From the NCBI RefSeq assembly GCF_000257645.1, contig NZ_AJHJ01000013.1:1-64000 (forward strand): a stretch of 64,000 nt of DNA, given 5' to 3'. Under the pieces are notes generated by a model. It had not been told where the DNA came from, did no database searches, and worked only from the letters and a program-made list of their open reading frames with translations. The position numbers were made by a program, and so were the translations under genes. Of the stretch, positions 11,615-22,248 are shown one piece after another (the stretch's first letter is position 1; each line of letters starts with the position of its first letter). The DNA is from Serratia sp. M24T3 (lineage in GTDB: Bacteria > Pseudomonadota > Gammaproteobacteria > Enterobacterales > Enterobacteriaceae).

Positions 11615-14600
11615 TTATGCCAGATTATGTTGTACCACTGGCAAAAGAAAGCGTTGAGCCTCAGCGATTATTGTCTGAATATTTTCTGAATCAAGCTGAC
11701 GCATCACACGTTGAACGTAAGGGTCCTCCCCTTCGCCCGGTACTCGGCTATCCCCTTGCCAAGCCTGCACTAGCTTATTGATTCCTTTATTTTGTATCTC
11801 AGGATCACTATTTATGGTCCCATTGGTCTTGTCAAAGCATACACTTAGCCACGCCCAGCCGCTTTTAGTTAATAGTTTCAACGGTAAGCAAAGACCTTGT
11901 TTGTAGCCATCGATTAACTGTTGAAGATGCTGTTTGGCGACCTCAGGTTTCAGATTGCCATAGCGAAAAGCAGTGCCAGTCCGGCCAAAAATACGGCTTT
12001 CGCCCATACCGCCACTGGCACAATAGATAACGTGCTCAATCCACAACAAAAGGCCATCACGAGCAAGCAGTGCGGCAGGACGCCAACGCAAAAGGCCATC
12101 GTCTTGTACCTGGTGCATCCAACCGGTTATCTTGCAGTCCTGCAAACTAAGATCCAACTCGGTACTGCTGCTATCGGCACGTTCTTCACGCACAATTGCT
12201 GCAAGTTCTGCCATGTCCTCACACTGTTTGTTCCAAAAAATCTCACCAAAAGAACCATAAGGCAATCCACCGGAAGCTTTGGTATGACTGAACAAAATAG
12301 CGGAATCCTGCTCTTCGATCAGAGAATTCAGAAGCTGCGTATTCAACTGATAGCGATTGAGGTTATCAACAATAAAAGGCTCTTCATCAGACAGCTCGGT
12401 CTCTTCAATCAGAAAGCTGACATTAAGACGCATCTGGAAAAAAGCTTTCACCGGATGCCGGTAAAAACGCAACAGGTCATCCAGTGAAATCTCAGTTAAG
12501 GTTAATTCGCTTAGTGGTTGATTGAAGTCACTGGCCGGGGTTCCTAACCCTCCCGCTGCGGGTAACCACTCACTGGCGAAGCTTGGTGCCTGAGCATCAA
12601 TGTCAAAGTTACCGGCATCAAATGGCGTTCTTGAATGCAACTGTTCAAGATGCTCACGTACTCTTCTCTCACTCTCATCGGCATTGAGTTTTTGGTCATC
12701 CTGCAGGCAATAACTCTGCCCGACATACTCGAGTAATTCACTGACTAACACCGAGGGATAGCGCACGCTGTTGTCTTGGATTGAACGGCTGATATAGCTG
12801 ATATAAAGCTGATTCTGAGCCGAAAGGATCGCTTCAAGAAACAGGTATCTATCATCATCACGGCGGCTTCTGTCGCCCCGCTTAACCTGCTTTGCCATCA
12901 GGTCAAACCCCAGGGGCGGCAAAGTTCTTGGATAAACCCCGTCATTCATACCCAACAGGCACACCACCTTGAAGGGGATAGAGCGCATGGGCATCAGGGT
13001 ACAAAAATTGATTGGACCGGCCAAAAAACGCTGACTTATACGTTCTTGATCCAGTCGAGATGCTAGTTCATCACGCAAAATCGAAATAGGCACATCGTCA
13101 GGATAACGCGCAGCTACCCCCTGATTCAGCACTTTTTGCCACTGTTGTTCAATTAGCGCCAATGCAACTTCGGTTTCGCCTTCAGGAGAAAAGAAGGTCA
13201 TCAATAGCTCATGACAAACAGGCAGCCAGTCTGTCAGGCTTCGCGCCTGCGAGAGGCGAATGCGCCACTGGCTAAGTTGCATCAGCAACTCGGCCAGGTG
13301 CCCGGCAAGCTCCGCAGCCAACCCCGTAGACTCATCATAGGGCAGTACCCCTTGCCAATCCCCGGCGCGGCTATCCATGGCATAACCCAGCAGCATGCGG
13401 GTTAGTCCAAAATGCCAGGTATGTTGGCCAGTAGCTGGTAGCGCCAATTCACGAACGTTATCATCATCCAATCCCCAGCGAATACCAGACTCGCCTACCC
13501 ATTGGCGTAACAGCCGCAGGCCGTCTTCATCAATCGAGAAACGCGTGGCTAATGCGGGTACTTCAAGCAACGCTAAAACCTGCTCCGAGGTAAAACGGCT
13601 CAAAGGCAAGTCCAATAAAGAGATAAACGCTTGCAGTGCCGGATGAGATTGGCTTGCTTTACGGTCAGAGATAGCAAAAGGTAAATAACGCTCTTTAGGG
13701 GCATTACCAAATACCGCCTGAATGTAAGGCGCGTAGGCATCGATATCTGCCACCATTACAATGATATCGCGCGGCGTAAGGTCTGGGTCATGCTCCATCA
13801 TCGCCAGAAGGTTGTCGTGTAAAACTTCAACCTCTCTCTGAGGACTATGACAGAGATGCACGCTCACGGAATTGTCGGAGGCCTGCAAAATGCGCTTTGT
13901 TTCGCTACTGTTGAGTGTTTCCGCAGTCATGCCAATAACCGCTCGGTCTTCAAGATCGAGCATATCCTGTTGAATGGCGTGTAACAGCGTTTCATTTCCG
14001 ACATCTACAAAAGCATGTACTTCCTGAATGCCATCAACTTGCGACAGCAGGTACATGTGATCCCGCCCCAATTTGCCCCAGGATGCCAGCAGTGGATTGC
14101 TAAGGTTTTGCTCACCGTCTTCATTAAATAATTGCTCTGCCAGCGCAGGGTCTCTGAACAGCCCTGATTCACTTTTCTCAAGATAATGTCGCCGCTTGCG
14201 ACTTTGCAGCCGTGCCAAAAAAGCGTAGTTCTGAATATCGCCCCAATAATATTGGCAAGGGTTGGTAAACATCAGATGAATATCAATGTGTTTACCCAAA
14301 GCTTGCAGCGCTTGCAGATAAACCGGTGGCAGAGCAGAGATACCGCAGATGAAAACTCTCTTCGGCAATCCATCGGGGCAGACAGCAGCTTTATTCAGTG
14401 CTTGAATAAATCGCTCATAGAGATTTGCCCTGTGCCATTCAGGTTGCTCCAGCTCTTGAGTGTATTCGCAAAGCGCTCGCCACAGCGGAGCCTGCCATTG
14501 TTGAGAGGCATCTAACTCTTCATCTACCAGACTGCCCTGCTGCCAGGTTTTAAGCCATTCGGGGCGATAAACCAGATATTGGTCGAAGAGGTCAGCAACT

Positions 14601-14989
14601 CGTGCCGCAAGTTGGTGGATCTTTCTCTTATCGCGATCGTCAGTCAGATAATGCTGCAACGGTGCAAATTCTGGTTGTTCAAGCTTGCCCGGCAGCAGCC
14701 ACATCAGCTTCCAGGTCATCGCATCTTTACTAAAGGCACTTTCTTTGGGAATACCAGGCAGAACTTTGGTAAACATGTCCCAGATGAATGTCGCAGGCAG
14801 AGGAAAAGCAATGTTGGCGGCAATCCCAAATGACTGAGCTAGTTCCATCTGTAGCCATTGAGCCATTCCGGGACTTTGAACCAGTATGACCTCTTGCTCA
14901 AAAGGATTGTCCAAGGGACGCCCCTCTATAAGGCTGGTCGTCAGCATTTTTAGCAGGTCTAGCTGATTGGAATGGTACACCGTAAACAT
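11615..14989 (-). CDS. recC: RecBCD subunit RecC, Chi recognition
   Basis: Scaffold subunit of RecBCD whose inactive helicase-like channel reads the Chi site on the 3' strand. It has 1124 residues from the start chosen here (1122 in E. coli). An in-frame ATG 27 bases earlier exists, but ATG at 14989 has the AGGAAA ribosome site (14995-15000) and gives MFTVYHSN, which lines up with the E. coli N terminus. Conserved blocks such as LVQSPGMAQWLQ, FICGISALPPVYLQAL and TLMPMRSIPFKVV are present. It is separated from ptrA by 145 bases, which likely hold a promoter for ptrA. Confidence 0.98.
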   Translation of the reverse strand: MFTVYHSNQLDLLKMLTTSLIEGRPLDNPFEQEVILVQSPGMAQWLQMELAQSFGIAANIAFPLPATFIWDMFTKVLPGIPKESAFSKDAMTWKLMWLLPGKLEQPEFAPLQHYLTDDRDKRKIHQLAARVADLFDQYLVYRPEWLKTWQQGSLVDEELDASQQWQAPLWRALCEYTQELEQPEWHRANLYERFIQALNKAAVCPDGLPKRVFICGISALPPVYLQALQALGKHIDIHLMFTNPCQYYWGDIQNYAFLARLQSRKRRHYLEKSESGLFRDPALAEQLFNEDGEQNLSNPLLASWGKLGRDHMYLLSQVDGIQEVHAFVDVGNETLLHAIQQDMLDLEDRAVIGMTAETLNSSETKRILQASDNSVSVHLCHSPQREVEVLHDNLLAMMEHDPDLTPRDIIVMVADIDAYAPYIQAVFGNAPKERYLPFAISDRKASQSHPALQAFISLLDLPLSRFTSEQVLALLEVPALATRFSIDEDGLRLLRQWVGESGIRWGLDDDNVRELALPATGQHTWHFGLTRMLLGYAMDSRAGDWQGVLPYDESTGLAAELAGHLAELLMQLSQWRIRLSQARSLTDWLPVCHELLMTFFSPEGETEVALALIEQQWQKVLNQGVAARYPDDVPISILRDELASRLDQERISQRFLAGPINFCTLMPMRSIPFKVVCLLGMNDGVYPRTLPPLGFDLMAKQVKRGDRSRRDDDRYLFLEAILSAQNQLYISYISRSIQDNSVRYPSVLVSELLEYVGQSYCLQDDQKLNADESERRVREHLEQLHSRTPFDAGNFDIDAQAPSFASEWLPAAGGLGTPASDFNQPLSELTLTEISLDDLLRFYRHPVKAFFQMRLNVSFLIEETELSDEEPFIVDNLNRYQLNTQLLNSLIEEQDSAILFSHTKASGGLPYGSFGEIFWNKQCEDMAELAAIVREERADSSSTELDLSLQDCKITGWMHQVQDDGLLRWRPAALLARDGLLLWIEHVIYCASGGMGESRIFGRTGTAFRYGNLKPEVAKQHLQQLIDGYKQGLCLPLKLLTKSGWAWLSVCFDKTNGTINSDPEIQNKGINKLVQAWQGDSRVPGEGEDPYVQRVMRQLDSENIQTIIAEAQRFLLPVVQHNLA

Positions 14990-15146
14990 AGCTGTTTCCT
15001 TGAGGCCCTTAAGCAACAGTTAAGTGGATCCGCTGCAACTCAGAGAAAAGTTACCGGGATATTTCATACTTTACCGACCGACCACGTTATTGCAAAGGAA
15101 GCTGGGCAGTCTGAGGCATTATTGTTTAGTAAATCGATTTTTTGCC

Positions 15147-15503
15147 CTAAAAGTCGTCAATTGGTTTGCAAATCAAACGACTCAGCTGACTGGTATAGCG
15201 CATTGGCGTCGTGACTGTCGCAGTCACCTGTTGACATGCCGGTGACATCTGAACCAGACTTATATCCACCCGCCAGCCAATTTTATCAATGACCTTGCCT
15301 TTGCCTGTAATGGCAAAACTCTCAAGCTGTTCGTGAGCCTCGCTCCATGCCTGCCTAACCTGCCACTGACGAGTAAACCCCTGACTTAATGACTGATAAT
15401 AATGCAGTAATCCCAGAACCGAGATTGAAAGCAGCAACATAGCGATCAGCGTTTCTGGCAGACTTAATCCCGTCTGATTCTTTTCGACACTTAATTTATT
15501 CAT
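15147..15503 (-). CDS. ppdC: Prepilin-type protein PpdC
   Basis: A small minor-pseudopilin-like inner-membrane protein of about 118 residues. The N terminus has a prepilin peptidase site (G before LSLPE) followed by one hydrophobic helix. ATG at 15503 was chosen over an upstream ATG at 15563 because it puts the short leader right before the cleavage site and overlaps the ygdB stop by 8 bases. It is the last gene of the ppdA-ppdB-ygdB-ppdC operon upstream of recC. These genes resemble the minor pilins that prime type IV pilus or type II secretion fibres; their role in enterobacteria is poorly settled. Confidence 0.88.
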   Translation of the reverse strand: MNKLSVEKNQTGLSLPETLIAMLLLSISVLGLLHYYQSLSQGFTRQWQVRQAWSEAHEQLESFAITGKGKVIDKIGWRVDISLVQMSPACQQVTATVTTPMRYTSQLSRLICKPIDDF

Positions 15504-16020
15504 AGCACTGGGTTTCGTCTTTAAATGGGCAAAAATCAAGCCAGCCATTTTGTATGGATTCAAAGCGACTTGCTCCTGCTTCTGCCGTTTTCAAGGTCGC
15601 CAATTGATAAAGGTAGACCGTTAAAAACCCGGCCAGATACCGCCCTTCCCCTCTTAATACATATTGCCCTTCCGTTGCCGAGGGCCTAACGCAGCTGCGC
15701 AATGTGATACCTGAAACCAAAGTTGATGAAGCCTGAGTTCCCGCCCTTGATGGTTGCTTAAGTTGCGAAGACTCGACGCACTGCCATTGCTCGGCATGCT
15801 GATAACTCCCGCTTTGTGCCAAGCCCCAATTGAGCGAAGAAACTGCAAGCTCCCAGGATTGAAAGTAAGTTTTCTCACTACGGGTCAATGCCAATGCCGC
15901 ATTCAGATGTTGATTGACTGTATTCAGGCCCAACAGCCCCAATGTCATCATCATCATGATAGTCACGATTAGCGCACTGCCGCGCTGACGAAAATTAAAC
16001 CCACCAATCTGCTGACTCAT
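15496..16020 (-). CDS. ygdB: YgdB-like protein of the pseudopilin operon
   Basis: A membrane-anchored protein of about 174 residues, longer than E. coli YgdB (about 135). An N-terminal hydrophobic segment (around residues 14-35) is followed by a periplasmic domain that ends with WLDFCPFKDE, close to the E. coli C terminus. It lacks the usual prepilin glutamate motif but resembles PilX-type minor pilins. ATG at 16020 overlaps the ppdB stop as ATGA, which favours it over an ATG 27 bases upstream. Function is inferred only from context. Confidence 0.85.
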   Translation of the reverse strand: MSQQIGGFNFRQRGSALIVTIMMMMTLGLLGLNTVNQHLNAALALTRSEKTYFQSWELAVSSLNWGLAQSGSYQHAEQWQCVESSQLKQPSRAGTQASSTLVSGITLRSCVRPSATEGQYVLRGEGRYLAGFLTVYLYQLATLKTAEAGASRFESIQNGWLDFCPFKDETQCYE

Positions 16021-16586
16021 TGGATTTTCACCACTGTATTCAGCCAACTACTCACTTTTGGCGTTTTCTTCCAGTTTGCTTTTATTTCCATGGTTAGCAA
16101 TGCGCTACCGCTGGCTGCGCGGATAAGCGACAACTCAAACTGACTGAATTTCACCTCGCCGGGGTCAAGCATGCGCTCCCAACCAGAGCCATTGCAGTTA
16201 GCCACCCCGCGCTGACTTTCGATCATGCCGTCACGTAATCGGTAACCAAAATACTCTGACTCTGCATTCCCGATAGGTTCCCATCGTCCATTACGATTGA
16301 GATCGTAGGCTACAATAATGCATGAGTTTTTTACTTCACCACTCGCCTGGCCGATGACCAACGGCTTGCCACTGCAGGTTCCCGCGCAAAATCCTGCTCT
16401 TCTAAAATCCTTTTGTAGTGTGCGTGCCGTTTGCCGCAACAGCTGATCTAGCTGGTAATGTTGGCTCAGTTGCTGTGTTCGCTGCCTGAGCATCGGCAAA
16501 AACTGCATCGCCCCCAAAATCAACATGCTGCCAATCCCCATCGCAAGCATCGTCTCAGGTAGAGTAAAGCCTTTGGCATTCAACAT
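16017..16586 (-). CDS. ppdB: Prepilin-type protein PpdB
   Basis: A 189-residue minor pseudopilin. It begins with a very short leader ending in G before FTLPE, the prepilin peptidase motif, followed by a hydrophobic helix of about 20 residues. Several cysteines in the periplasmic part (around FCAGTC and VANCNG) could form disulfides. The start overlaps the ppdA stop by 7 bases and the stop overlaps ygdB by 4, so the operon is tightly coupled. Confidence 0.88.
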   Translation of the reverse strand: MLNAKGFTLPETMLAMGIGSMLILGAMQFLPMLRQRTQQLSQHYQLDQLLRQTARTLQKDFRRAGFCAGTCSGKPLVIGQASGEVKNSCIIVAYDLNRNGRWEPIGNAESEYFGYRLRDGMIESQRGVANCNGSGWERMLDPGEVKFSQFELSLIRAASGSALLTMEIKANWKKTPKVSSWLNTVVKIQ

Positions 16587-17071
16587 ACGGCCATCCCTGC
16601 GATCGATTTTCCTTCACTGCACAAACGGATCCTGCCACGGGCCGAGAGTATGACTCTTATGGTACCTGCGGCATTTGTTAATGTGATATGACCGGCCTGA
16701 GCCATATTTCGCAAGCCGTAAAACCCCATAGTTTTTTCAGAATAAACACCCACTGTTATATCAGGTGCCGTTGGCTTAAAGAGGCTGCCGCCAGCCGAGG
16801 CACAATCCACTGGTTTAATGCCGCTGCCTACGCAACCAGACTTGCCGACGATCGTCCATAGCAAATGACTTAGATTGTATTGGTAGGACTGAGCCTGTAA
16901 TCCGCTCAGATAAATCCGCAGCATCTGTGCCTGTTGCTCAAGCCGGGCTCGTTGCTGATGTTCTCGCCAGCCTTGCAACGACCCAATGCTTAGCATCGCT
17001 ATAAGGCCAAGCACCAGCATGATTTCTATCAGGGTCATTCCGCGCTCTTTTGCCGATGTGTGATTTTTCAT
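16580..17071 (-). CDS. ppdA: Prepilin-type protein PpdA
   Basis: First gene of the pseudopilin operon, 163 residues. The N terminus carries a positively charged leader (residues 1-11) and the prepilin peptidase site G before MTLIE, followed by a hydrophobic helix; this is the GspH/FimT-like type. No strong ribosome site is visible before the ATG. The 240 bases between it and thyA should hold its promoter. Role in fibre assembly is inferred from the family. Confidence 0.88.
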   Translation of the reverse strand: MKNHTSAKERGMTLIEIMLVLGLIAMLSIGSLQGWREHQQRARLEQQAQMLRIYLSGLQAQSYQYNLSHLLWTIVGKSGCVGSGIKPVDCASAGGSLFKPTAPDITVGVYSEKTMGFYGLRNMAQAGHITLTNAAGTIRVILSARGRIRLCSEGKSIAGMAVC

Positions 17072-17281
17072 GTGGCAAGTTTACGGGGAGAAAAGGTGAT
17101 GAAAAGCAGGGAAAATGGGGTTTCCAGGACATCTCGCAAAAAAACGTTAGAGATTGCAAGAGGTGACAATCAAACAGGAATCTCTATTCCAAACTCTGAC
17201 ATTGGCATCACAAAGTAATTGGAAAATCACATAACAGGAGTAAAAAAGAGGGAGAGGAATATGGGGCCAGGAAGAGAAACT

Positions 17282-17301
17282 GCCCGACAGGATAGCCGGG
17301 C
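17282..17301 (-). terminator. Hairpin after thyA
   Basis: GCCCG (17282-17286) pairs with CGGGC (17297-17301), 12 bases after the thyA stop. The following minus-strand tract is T-rich but interrupted, so termination may be weak. Confidence 0.5.
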
Positions 17302-17313
17302 GTTAAAGAAAGT

Positions 17314-18108
17314 TTAGATTGCAACAGGCGCTTTAATAGCCGGATGCGGGTCATAACCTTCGATTTCAAAGTCTTCAAAATTATAATCGAACAGCGAGGC
17401 AGGCTTGCGTTTGATGATTAATTTCGGTAGTGCGCGCGGTTCACGGCTCAGTTGCAAATGCGTCTGTTCCATGTGATTGCTGTAAAGGTGGGTATCACCA
17501 CCGGTCCAGACAAAATCACCGACTTCAAGGTCGCACTGCTGCGCCATCATGTGCACTAACAGCGCATAGCTGGCGATATTAAACGGCAAGCCGAGGAACA
17601 CGTCGCATGAACGCTGATAGAGCTGGCAAGACAGTTTTCCGTCCGCAACGTAAAACTGGAAGAACGCATGGCAAGGCGCCAAAGCCATTTGATCGAGCTC
17701 GCCTACATTCCAGGCAGAAACAATAATACGTCTGGAATTGGGATCATGCTTCAGTTGGTTAACCACATTGGCAAGCTGGTCTATCTGCTTGCCGTCAGGT
17801 GCGCCCCAGGCACGCCATTGCTTGCCGTAAACCGGGCCAAGGGAGCCATTTTCATCGGCCCACTCGTCCCAGATAGTGACATTGTTATCACGCAGATAAG
17901 CAATGTTGGTTTCACCCTTCAGGAACCATAGGAGTTCATGAATGATTGAACGCAGGTGGCATCGCTTGGTAGTGACAAGCGGAAAACCTTCTTGCAGATT
18001 GAAACGCATCTGATGACCGAAAATCGACAAAGTACCTGTTCCGGTACGATCGGCTTTTGGCGTGCCTTCATCAAGCACTCGCTGCATTAATTCCAGATAC
18101 TGTTTCAT
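17314..18108 (-). CDS. thyA: Thymidylate synthase
   Basis: Cytoplasmic enzyme converting dUMP to dTMP with methylene-tetrahydrofolate. At 264 residues it equals the E. coli protein. The catalytic cysteine is C146 in [10 protein letters not shown], and the motif with D169-type residues in [12 protein letters not shown] follows. It starts 6 bases after the lgt stop, so the two are probably cotranscribed, as in E. coli. Confidence 0.99.
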   Translation of the reverse strand: MKQYLELMQRVLDEGTPKADRTGTGTLSIFGHQMRFNLQEGFPLVTTKRCHLRSIIHELLWFLKGETNIAYLRDNNVTIWDEWADENGSLGPVYGKQWRAWGAPDGKQIDQLANVVNQLKHDPNSRRIIVSAWNVGELDQMALAPCHAFFQFYVADGKLSCQLYQRSCDVFLGLPFNIASYALLVHMMAQQCDLEVGDFVWTGGDTHLYSNHMEQTHLQLSREPRALPKLIIKRKPASLFDYNFEDFEIEGYDPHPAIKAPVAI

Positions 18109-18114
18109 ATTACC

Positions 18115-18984
18115 TCAAGACAATTGTTTCTGCGGGCGACGGTAGGCCCAGACGAACATAATGATACCAAAGACGATCATTGGGATGGAGAGAATTTGCC
18201 CCATACTGATGATACCGTCGAATAAACCGAGCTGGGCGTCTGGCTGGCGGAAGTGTTCCACAATAATACGGAAGGCACCGTAGAAGATCAGGAACAGGCC
18301 AGAAACGCTGCCCATCGGGCGCGGTTTACGGATAAACAGGTTAAGAATGATAAACAGCACCACACCTTCAAGCAACAGTTCATAAATTTGCGAAGGGTGA
18401 CGTGGCAGAACGCCATATTGGTTTAACAGCGGTTGCCATTTAGGATCTGCAGCCGCGATAGCCACGTCCTCATCGTGAGAACCTGGGAACAGCATCGCCC
18501 AAGGCACATCGGTGGTAACTCGGCCCCAAAGTTCGCCATTAATAAAGTTACCTAAACGACCAGCACCCAGACCAAATGGAATTAAAGGCGCAATAAAATC
18601 AGAAACCTGGAAGAAAGTGCGTTTGGTGCGGCGTGCAAACCACAGCATCACCAGAATTACGCCAATCAAACCGCCATGGAATGACATGCCGCCATCCCAG
18701 ACTTTGAACAGATATAGTGGATTATCAATAAACAACGGCAGGTTGTAGAACAGCACATAGCCTACTCGGCCACCGACAAAGACACCCAGGAAGCCCGCAT
18801 AAAGCAGGTTTTCGACTTCTTCCTTTTTCCATCCGCTGCCGGGTTTGTTAGCACGACGGACGGCCAGCCACATGGCAAAAACAAAACCAACCAGATACAT
18901 CAAGCCGTACCAGTGAAGTGAAATCGGCCCTAATGAAAAAATGACCGGATCAAACTTGGGAAACGCCAGATAGCTGTTACTCAT
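18115..18984 (-). CDS. lgt: Prolipoprotein diacylglyceryl transferase
   Basis: Inner-membrane enzyme that moves diacylglycerol from phosphatidylglycerol to the lipobox cysteine of prolipoproteins, the first step of lipoprotein maturation. It has 289 residues (291 in E. coli), about seven membrane helices, the conserved HGGLIG and the Lgt signature around [14 protein letters not shown]. It serves all lipoproteins in the window, including ygdR and the efflux lipoproteins. It is the first gene of the lgt-thyA unit. Confidence 0.98.
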   Translation of the reverse strand: MSNSYLAFPKFDPVIFSLGPISLHWYGLMYLVGFVFAMWLAVRRANKPGSGWKKEEVENLLYAGFLGVFVGGRVGYVLFYNLPLFIDNPLYLFKVWDGGMSFHGGLIGVILVMLWFARRTKRTFFQVSDFIAPLIPFGLGAGRLGNFINGELWGRVTTDVPWAMLFPGSHDEDVAIAAADPKWQPLLNQYGVLPRHPSQIYELLLEGVVLFIILNLFIRKPRPMGSVSGLFLIFYGAFRIIVEHFRQPDAQLGLFDGIISMGQILSIPMIVFGIIMFVWAYRRPQKQLS

Positions 18985-19225
18985 CCATCACCACAAATTA
19001 TAAGTTGTTGTGGGCCAAAAGTTTAACTCGATCATTATCATACCAGCAGTAATTAGCTTCCCGAGAGGGAGTTGCGATGGGTGCAGCTCGGCGGCGTATT
19101 AGCATGCCAACATAACTACAGCTTCAATCACGACAGGTAACAATATGAACGACTCAAGGCCAGAGGGTGCAAAGCATAGCATAAGAGAACAGTTGTCTGT
19201 TCCAACGGAGCGGGAAAAGATCTGT
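18985..19225. other. Intergenic region upstream of lgt
   Basis: No gene or strong motif was recognised here. It should hold the lgt promoter and separates lgt from the ptsP terminator. The gap between lgt and ptsP is about 317 bases including the terminator. Confidence 0.5.
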
Positions 19226-19274
19226 AAAAAAAAGTCTCCTCACGATGCAATGCATTAACGTGAAAAGACTTTTT
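19226..19274. terminator. Terminator after ptsP
   Basis: A long hairpin: AAAAGTCT near 19229-19236 pairs with AGACTTTT near 19267-19274, with an inner CACG/CGTG stem. On the minus strand it is followed by a run of T, so it ends the rppH-ptsP transcript; the plus side also has T. Confidence 0.85.
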
Positions 19275-19301
19275 AGCTAGCAGAAAGTGCTAGTTAGTGC
19301 G

Positions 19302-21548
19302 TTATTTACCGCCGCGAATAAGTCCGCCGAGGCCACGGCGCTCCATAAATGCTGAAGTCATGTGTCGCACCTCGCTGGTAAACTGCGCCTGTAATGTGCG
19401 AGCTACCAGTTCCTGGGCATCGGCAAGATCAATCTGCCGCAGGAGATATTTGACTCTGGCAACGCTGCGGCCGTTCATGCTCAGATTGCGATAACCCATG
19501 CCCACCAACAGTAGCGCCCCCATAGGATCGCCAGCCATTTCACCGCATAGGCTAACATCAACACCGGCGGTCGCCCCGTCGCGTGCTATCTGGTTCAGTA
19601 CCCTCAGCATAGCTGGGTGAAGGCTGTCATAAAGCCCGGCGACGCGGGTATTGTTGCGGTCTACGGCCAGCAAATATTGCGTCAGGTCATTAGTACCGAC
19701 AGAGATGAAATCCACACGCCCGGCAAGAGATGGCAGCATGAAAATCATCGAAGGAACTTCAATCATCACGCCAATACGCGGTTTTGGCTGTGCGTAACCC
19801 AGCGCCTCCTCGACCTCACGTCCGGCGCGATCAATCAGCCTGCGAGCTTCATCGATCTCTTCGAGACTGGTGATCATCGGTAACAAAATACCAAGATTTC
19901 CCGTCGCCGCATTAGCACGCAGCATGGCTCTGACCTGGATGAGGAAAATTTCCGGCTGGTCGAGGGTAATGCGGATCCCGCGCCATCCGAGGCAAGGATT
20001 CTCCTCACTGATAGGCATGTAAGGGAGCTGCTTGTCGGAGCCAATGTCCAGCGTACGCAAAGTTACTGGTTTAGCCGGGAATAGTTGAAGCATCCCCTGA
20101 TACTGCGCGACCTGCTCCTCTTCAGACGGAAACCCGCTTTGCAGCATAAAAGGAATTTCCGTGCGATACAGGCCAATACCATCGACACGGCCGCCGAATA
20201 ATTTCTCATGGTCAGCGCTTAGGCCAGCATTCAGCATCACCTGAACTCGCTCGCCGCTTTGCATTTTGGCCGGTTGTTCGACATCGCTCTCGGCGCGCTC
20301 ACTCAGTTCCATTTCTTCACTGATTAAGCGGCGGTACTCCTTGACCAACACCGGCTCAGGATCGATCAGCAGCTCGCCGCGATAACCATCAACAATCAGC
20401 TGCCTTTGGTTGAGGAGCGAAGGCTGAATATCAGCCCCCATAACTGTCGGGACGCCCATGGCGCGTACCAGAATTGCCGCATGAGAGTTGGCTGCACCGT
20501 CACGCACCACCACACCTTTAAGGCGTTCCTGAGGAACTTCGGCGAGTAGCGTGGCCGTTAATTCATCTGCGACCAGAATAAAATTCTCTGGCCACTGGGT
20601 ATCACCCTGAATGCTATCGTCAAGATGGAAAACAAGGCGTTGCCCCAAAGCACGCAAATCGCTGCCTCGTTCACGCAGATAGGTATCTTGCAGGCTGGCA
20701 AACTGTGCTGCGAACTTCTCTACAACCTTTTTAACAGCCCATTCAGCCACCGCGCCCTGATCAATTTCATCAAAAAGCTCGCGCTTGAGTCTGGCATCGT
20801 TAAGCAGGTGAGAATAGAGATCGAAAATGGCTGCACTTTCTTTCTGTGCGCTGGCGGTAAAGCGTTTGCTAAAACGACGAAATTCGGCACCCGCCTCTTC
20901 CAAAGCGCGCGTCAGGCGTTCCCGCTCGCGGATGGGGTCGAGCGTCGAAGCCATATAAACGTGATCGAGCGAGGGCTGATTGCTATCCTGCCAGCCGATG
21001 CCGATAGCTACACCGGGTGACGCAGGTAGTGCTTTGACTCGTGTTTGACGAAAACGCCCGTATAACACGTTGAGTTGAGCCTGCGAAAGAATCGCCGCCA
21101 TCTGGGTTGCCAGCGTGACCATGAAAGACTCTTCGCTTTCGTCAAACTGACGGTGCTCGCGCTGTTGAATAACCAAAACGCCCAGCAACTGACGGCGGTG
21201 AATAATCGGCACGCCCAGAAACGAGCGGAACAGATCTTCTTTAACCTGCGGAATATATTTGAAGCTTGGATGGCTCTGAGCATCTGCCAGATTGATAGGC
21301 TCTGCAAGACGGCCTACCAACCCGACAATGCCTTCGTCAAATGCAAGCGCGATAGTTCGCCCACGAGGCTTTTTCAAACCTCGCGTAGCCATTAGGTAGT
21401 AACAACGACGATCGTTATCAGCGAGATAGATCGAACACACTTCTGTGTCCATCGCCATGCAGGTTTCATTAACCAGCACATCCAGCGCATCATTCAGGCT
21501 GGACGCCATCGCCACCTTTTCAACTATTTCTCGCAACCGCGTGAGCAT
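19302..21548 (-). CDS. ptsP: Phosphoenolpyruvate-protein phosphotransferase PtsP (EI-Ntr)
   Basis: Enzyme I of the nitrogen-related PTS: takes phosphate from PEP and passes it to NPr and then EIIA-Ntr, a regulatory cascade for nitrogen and potassium. It has 748 residues, exactly the E. coli length. An N-terminal GAF domain (about 1-150) that senses small ligands is followed by the EI helical and phosphohistidine domains (active histidine near residue 356 in ANSHAAIL) and the PEP-binding barrel (CGEMAGDP near 670). The gene starts 11 bases after the rppH stop and likely shares its transcript. Confidence 0.98.
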   Translation of the reverse strand: MLTRLREIVEKVAMASSLNDALDVLVNETCMAMDTEVCSIYLADNDRRCYYLMATRGLKKPRGRTIALAFDEGIVGLVGRLAEPINLADAQSHPSFKYIPQVKEDLFRSFLGVPIIHRRQLLGVLVIQQREHRQFDESEESFMVTLATQMAAILSQAQLNVLYGRFRQTRVKALPASPGVAIGIGWQDSNQPSLDHVYMASTLDPIRERERLTRALEEAGAEFRRFSKRFTASAQKESAAIFDLYSHLLNDARLKRELFDEIDQGAVAEWAVKKVVEKFAAQFASLQDTYLRERGSDLRALGQRLVFHLDDSIQGDTQWPENFILVADELTATLLAEVPQERLKGVVVRDGAANSHAAILVRAMGVPTVMGADIQPSLLNQRQLIVDGYRGELLIDPEPVLVKEYRRLISEEMELSERAESDVEQPAKMQSGERVQVMLNAGLSADHEKLFGGRVDGIGLYRTEIPFMLQSGFPSEEEQVAQYQGMLQLFPAKPVTLRTLDIGSDKQLPYMPISEENPCLGWRGIRITLDQPEIFLIQVRAMLRANAATGNLGILLPMITSLEEIDEARRLIDRAGREVEEALGYAQPKPRIGVMIEVPSMIFMLPSLAGRVDFISVGTNDLTQYLLAVDRNNTRVAGLYDSLHPAMLRVLNQIARDGATAGVDVSLCGEMAGDPMGALLLVGMGYRNLSMNGRSVARVKYLLRQIDLADAQELVARTLQAQFTSEVRHMTSAFMERRGLGGLIRGGK

Positions 21549-21559
21549 TTCTTCGTGAC

Positions 21560-22087
21560 TTAGCCTCTTTTACGACGATAAGCAGGAGGTGTTCGGCTAA
21601 CCGGCACTTCCTGCATTGGCATCACAGTGGTGGAAAATTCCTTCATCACCCGGCGATACACGTCACGTTTGAATGACACTACCTGACGAACCGGATACCA
21701 GAAACTCACCCAACGCCACCCATCAAACTCGGGCGTGCTGCTGCGCTGCATATTGATGTCTGCATCATTACACATGAGTTGTAGAAGGAACCATTTTTGC
21801 TTTTGGCCGATACAGACCGGCTTTGTGTCCCAACGCACCAAACGTTTTGGCAATTTATAGCGTAACCAGTTGCGAGTCGAAGCCAGGATTCGAACGTCTT
21901 TTCTACTCAATCCCACTTCTTCAAACAGTTCACGATACATGGCTTGCTCGGCCGTTTCTCCGGGGTTGATGCCCCCCTGCGGAAACTGCCATGAGTGCTG
22001 TCCATATCGACGGGCCCATAACACTTGCCCCTGTTTGTCACAGATTACGATACCAACATTCGGGCGGTAGCCATCATCATCGATCAC
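21560..22087 (-). CDS. rppH: RNA pyrophosphohydrolase RppH
   Basis: Nudix enzyme that removes pyrophosphate from the 5' end of mRNA and so triggers RNase E decay. It has 175 residues (176 in E. coli). The Nudix box covers about 38-60 (GG..., REL, EEVGL) with metal ligands E53, E56 and E57. The start is GTG at 22087, as in E. coli, with GAGG seven bases upstream. It is first in the rppH-ptsP unit and divergent from mutH. Confidence 0.98.
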   Translation of the reverse strand: MIDDDGYRPNVGIVICDKQGQVLWARRYGQHSWQFPQGGINPGETAEQAMYRELFEEVGLSRKDVRILASTRNWLRYKLPKRLVRWDTKPVCIGQKQKWFLLQLMCNDADINMQRSSTPEFDGWRWVSFWYPVRQVVSFKRDVYRRVMKEFSTTVMPMQEVPVSRTPPAYRRKRG

Positions 22088-22248
22088 CGGACTACCTCGA
22101 TAAGCTTAAAATGCATAGATACACTGATTGTTTCATACTACTACTAGGCGGTAAACCACTGGTTATCACTCAGTTCAAATGGGGAAATCAGGGATAACTT
22201 TGTCAAATTATCGAAGTTATAAACAGCCTCTCGCGTTTTACGCCAATT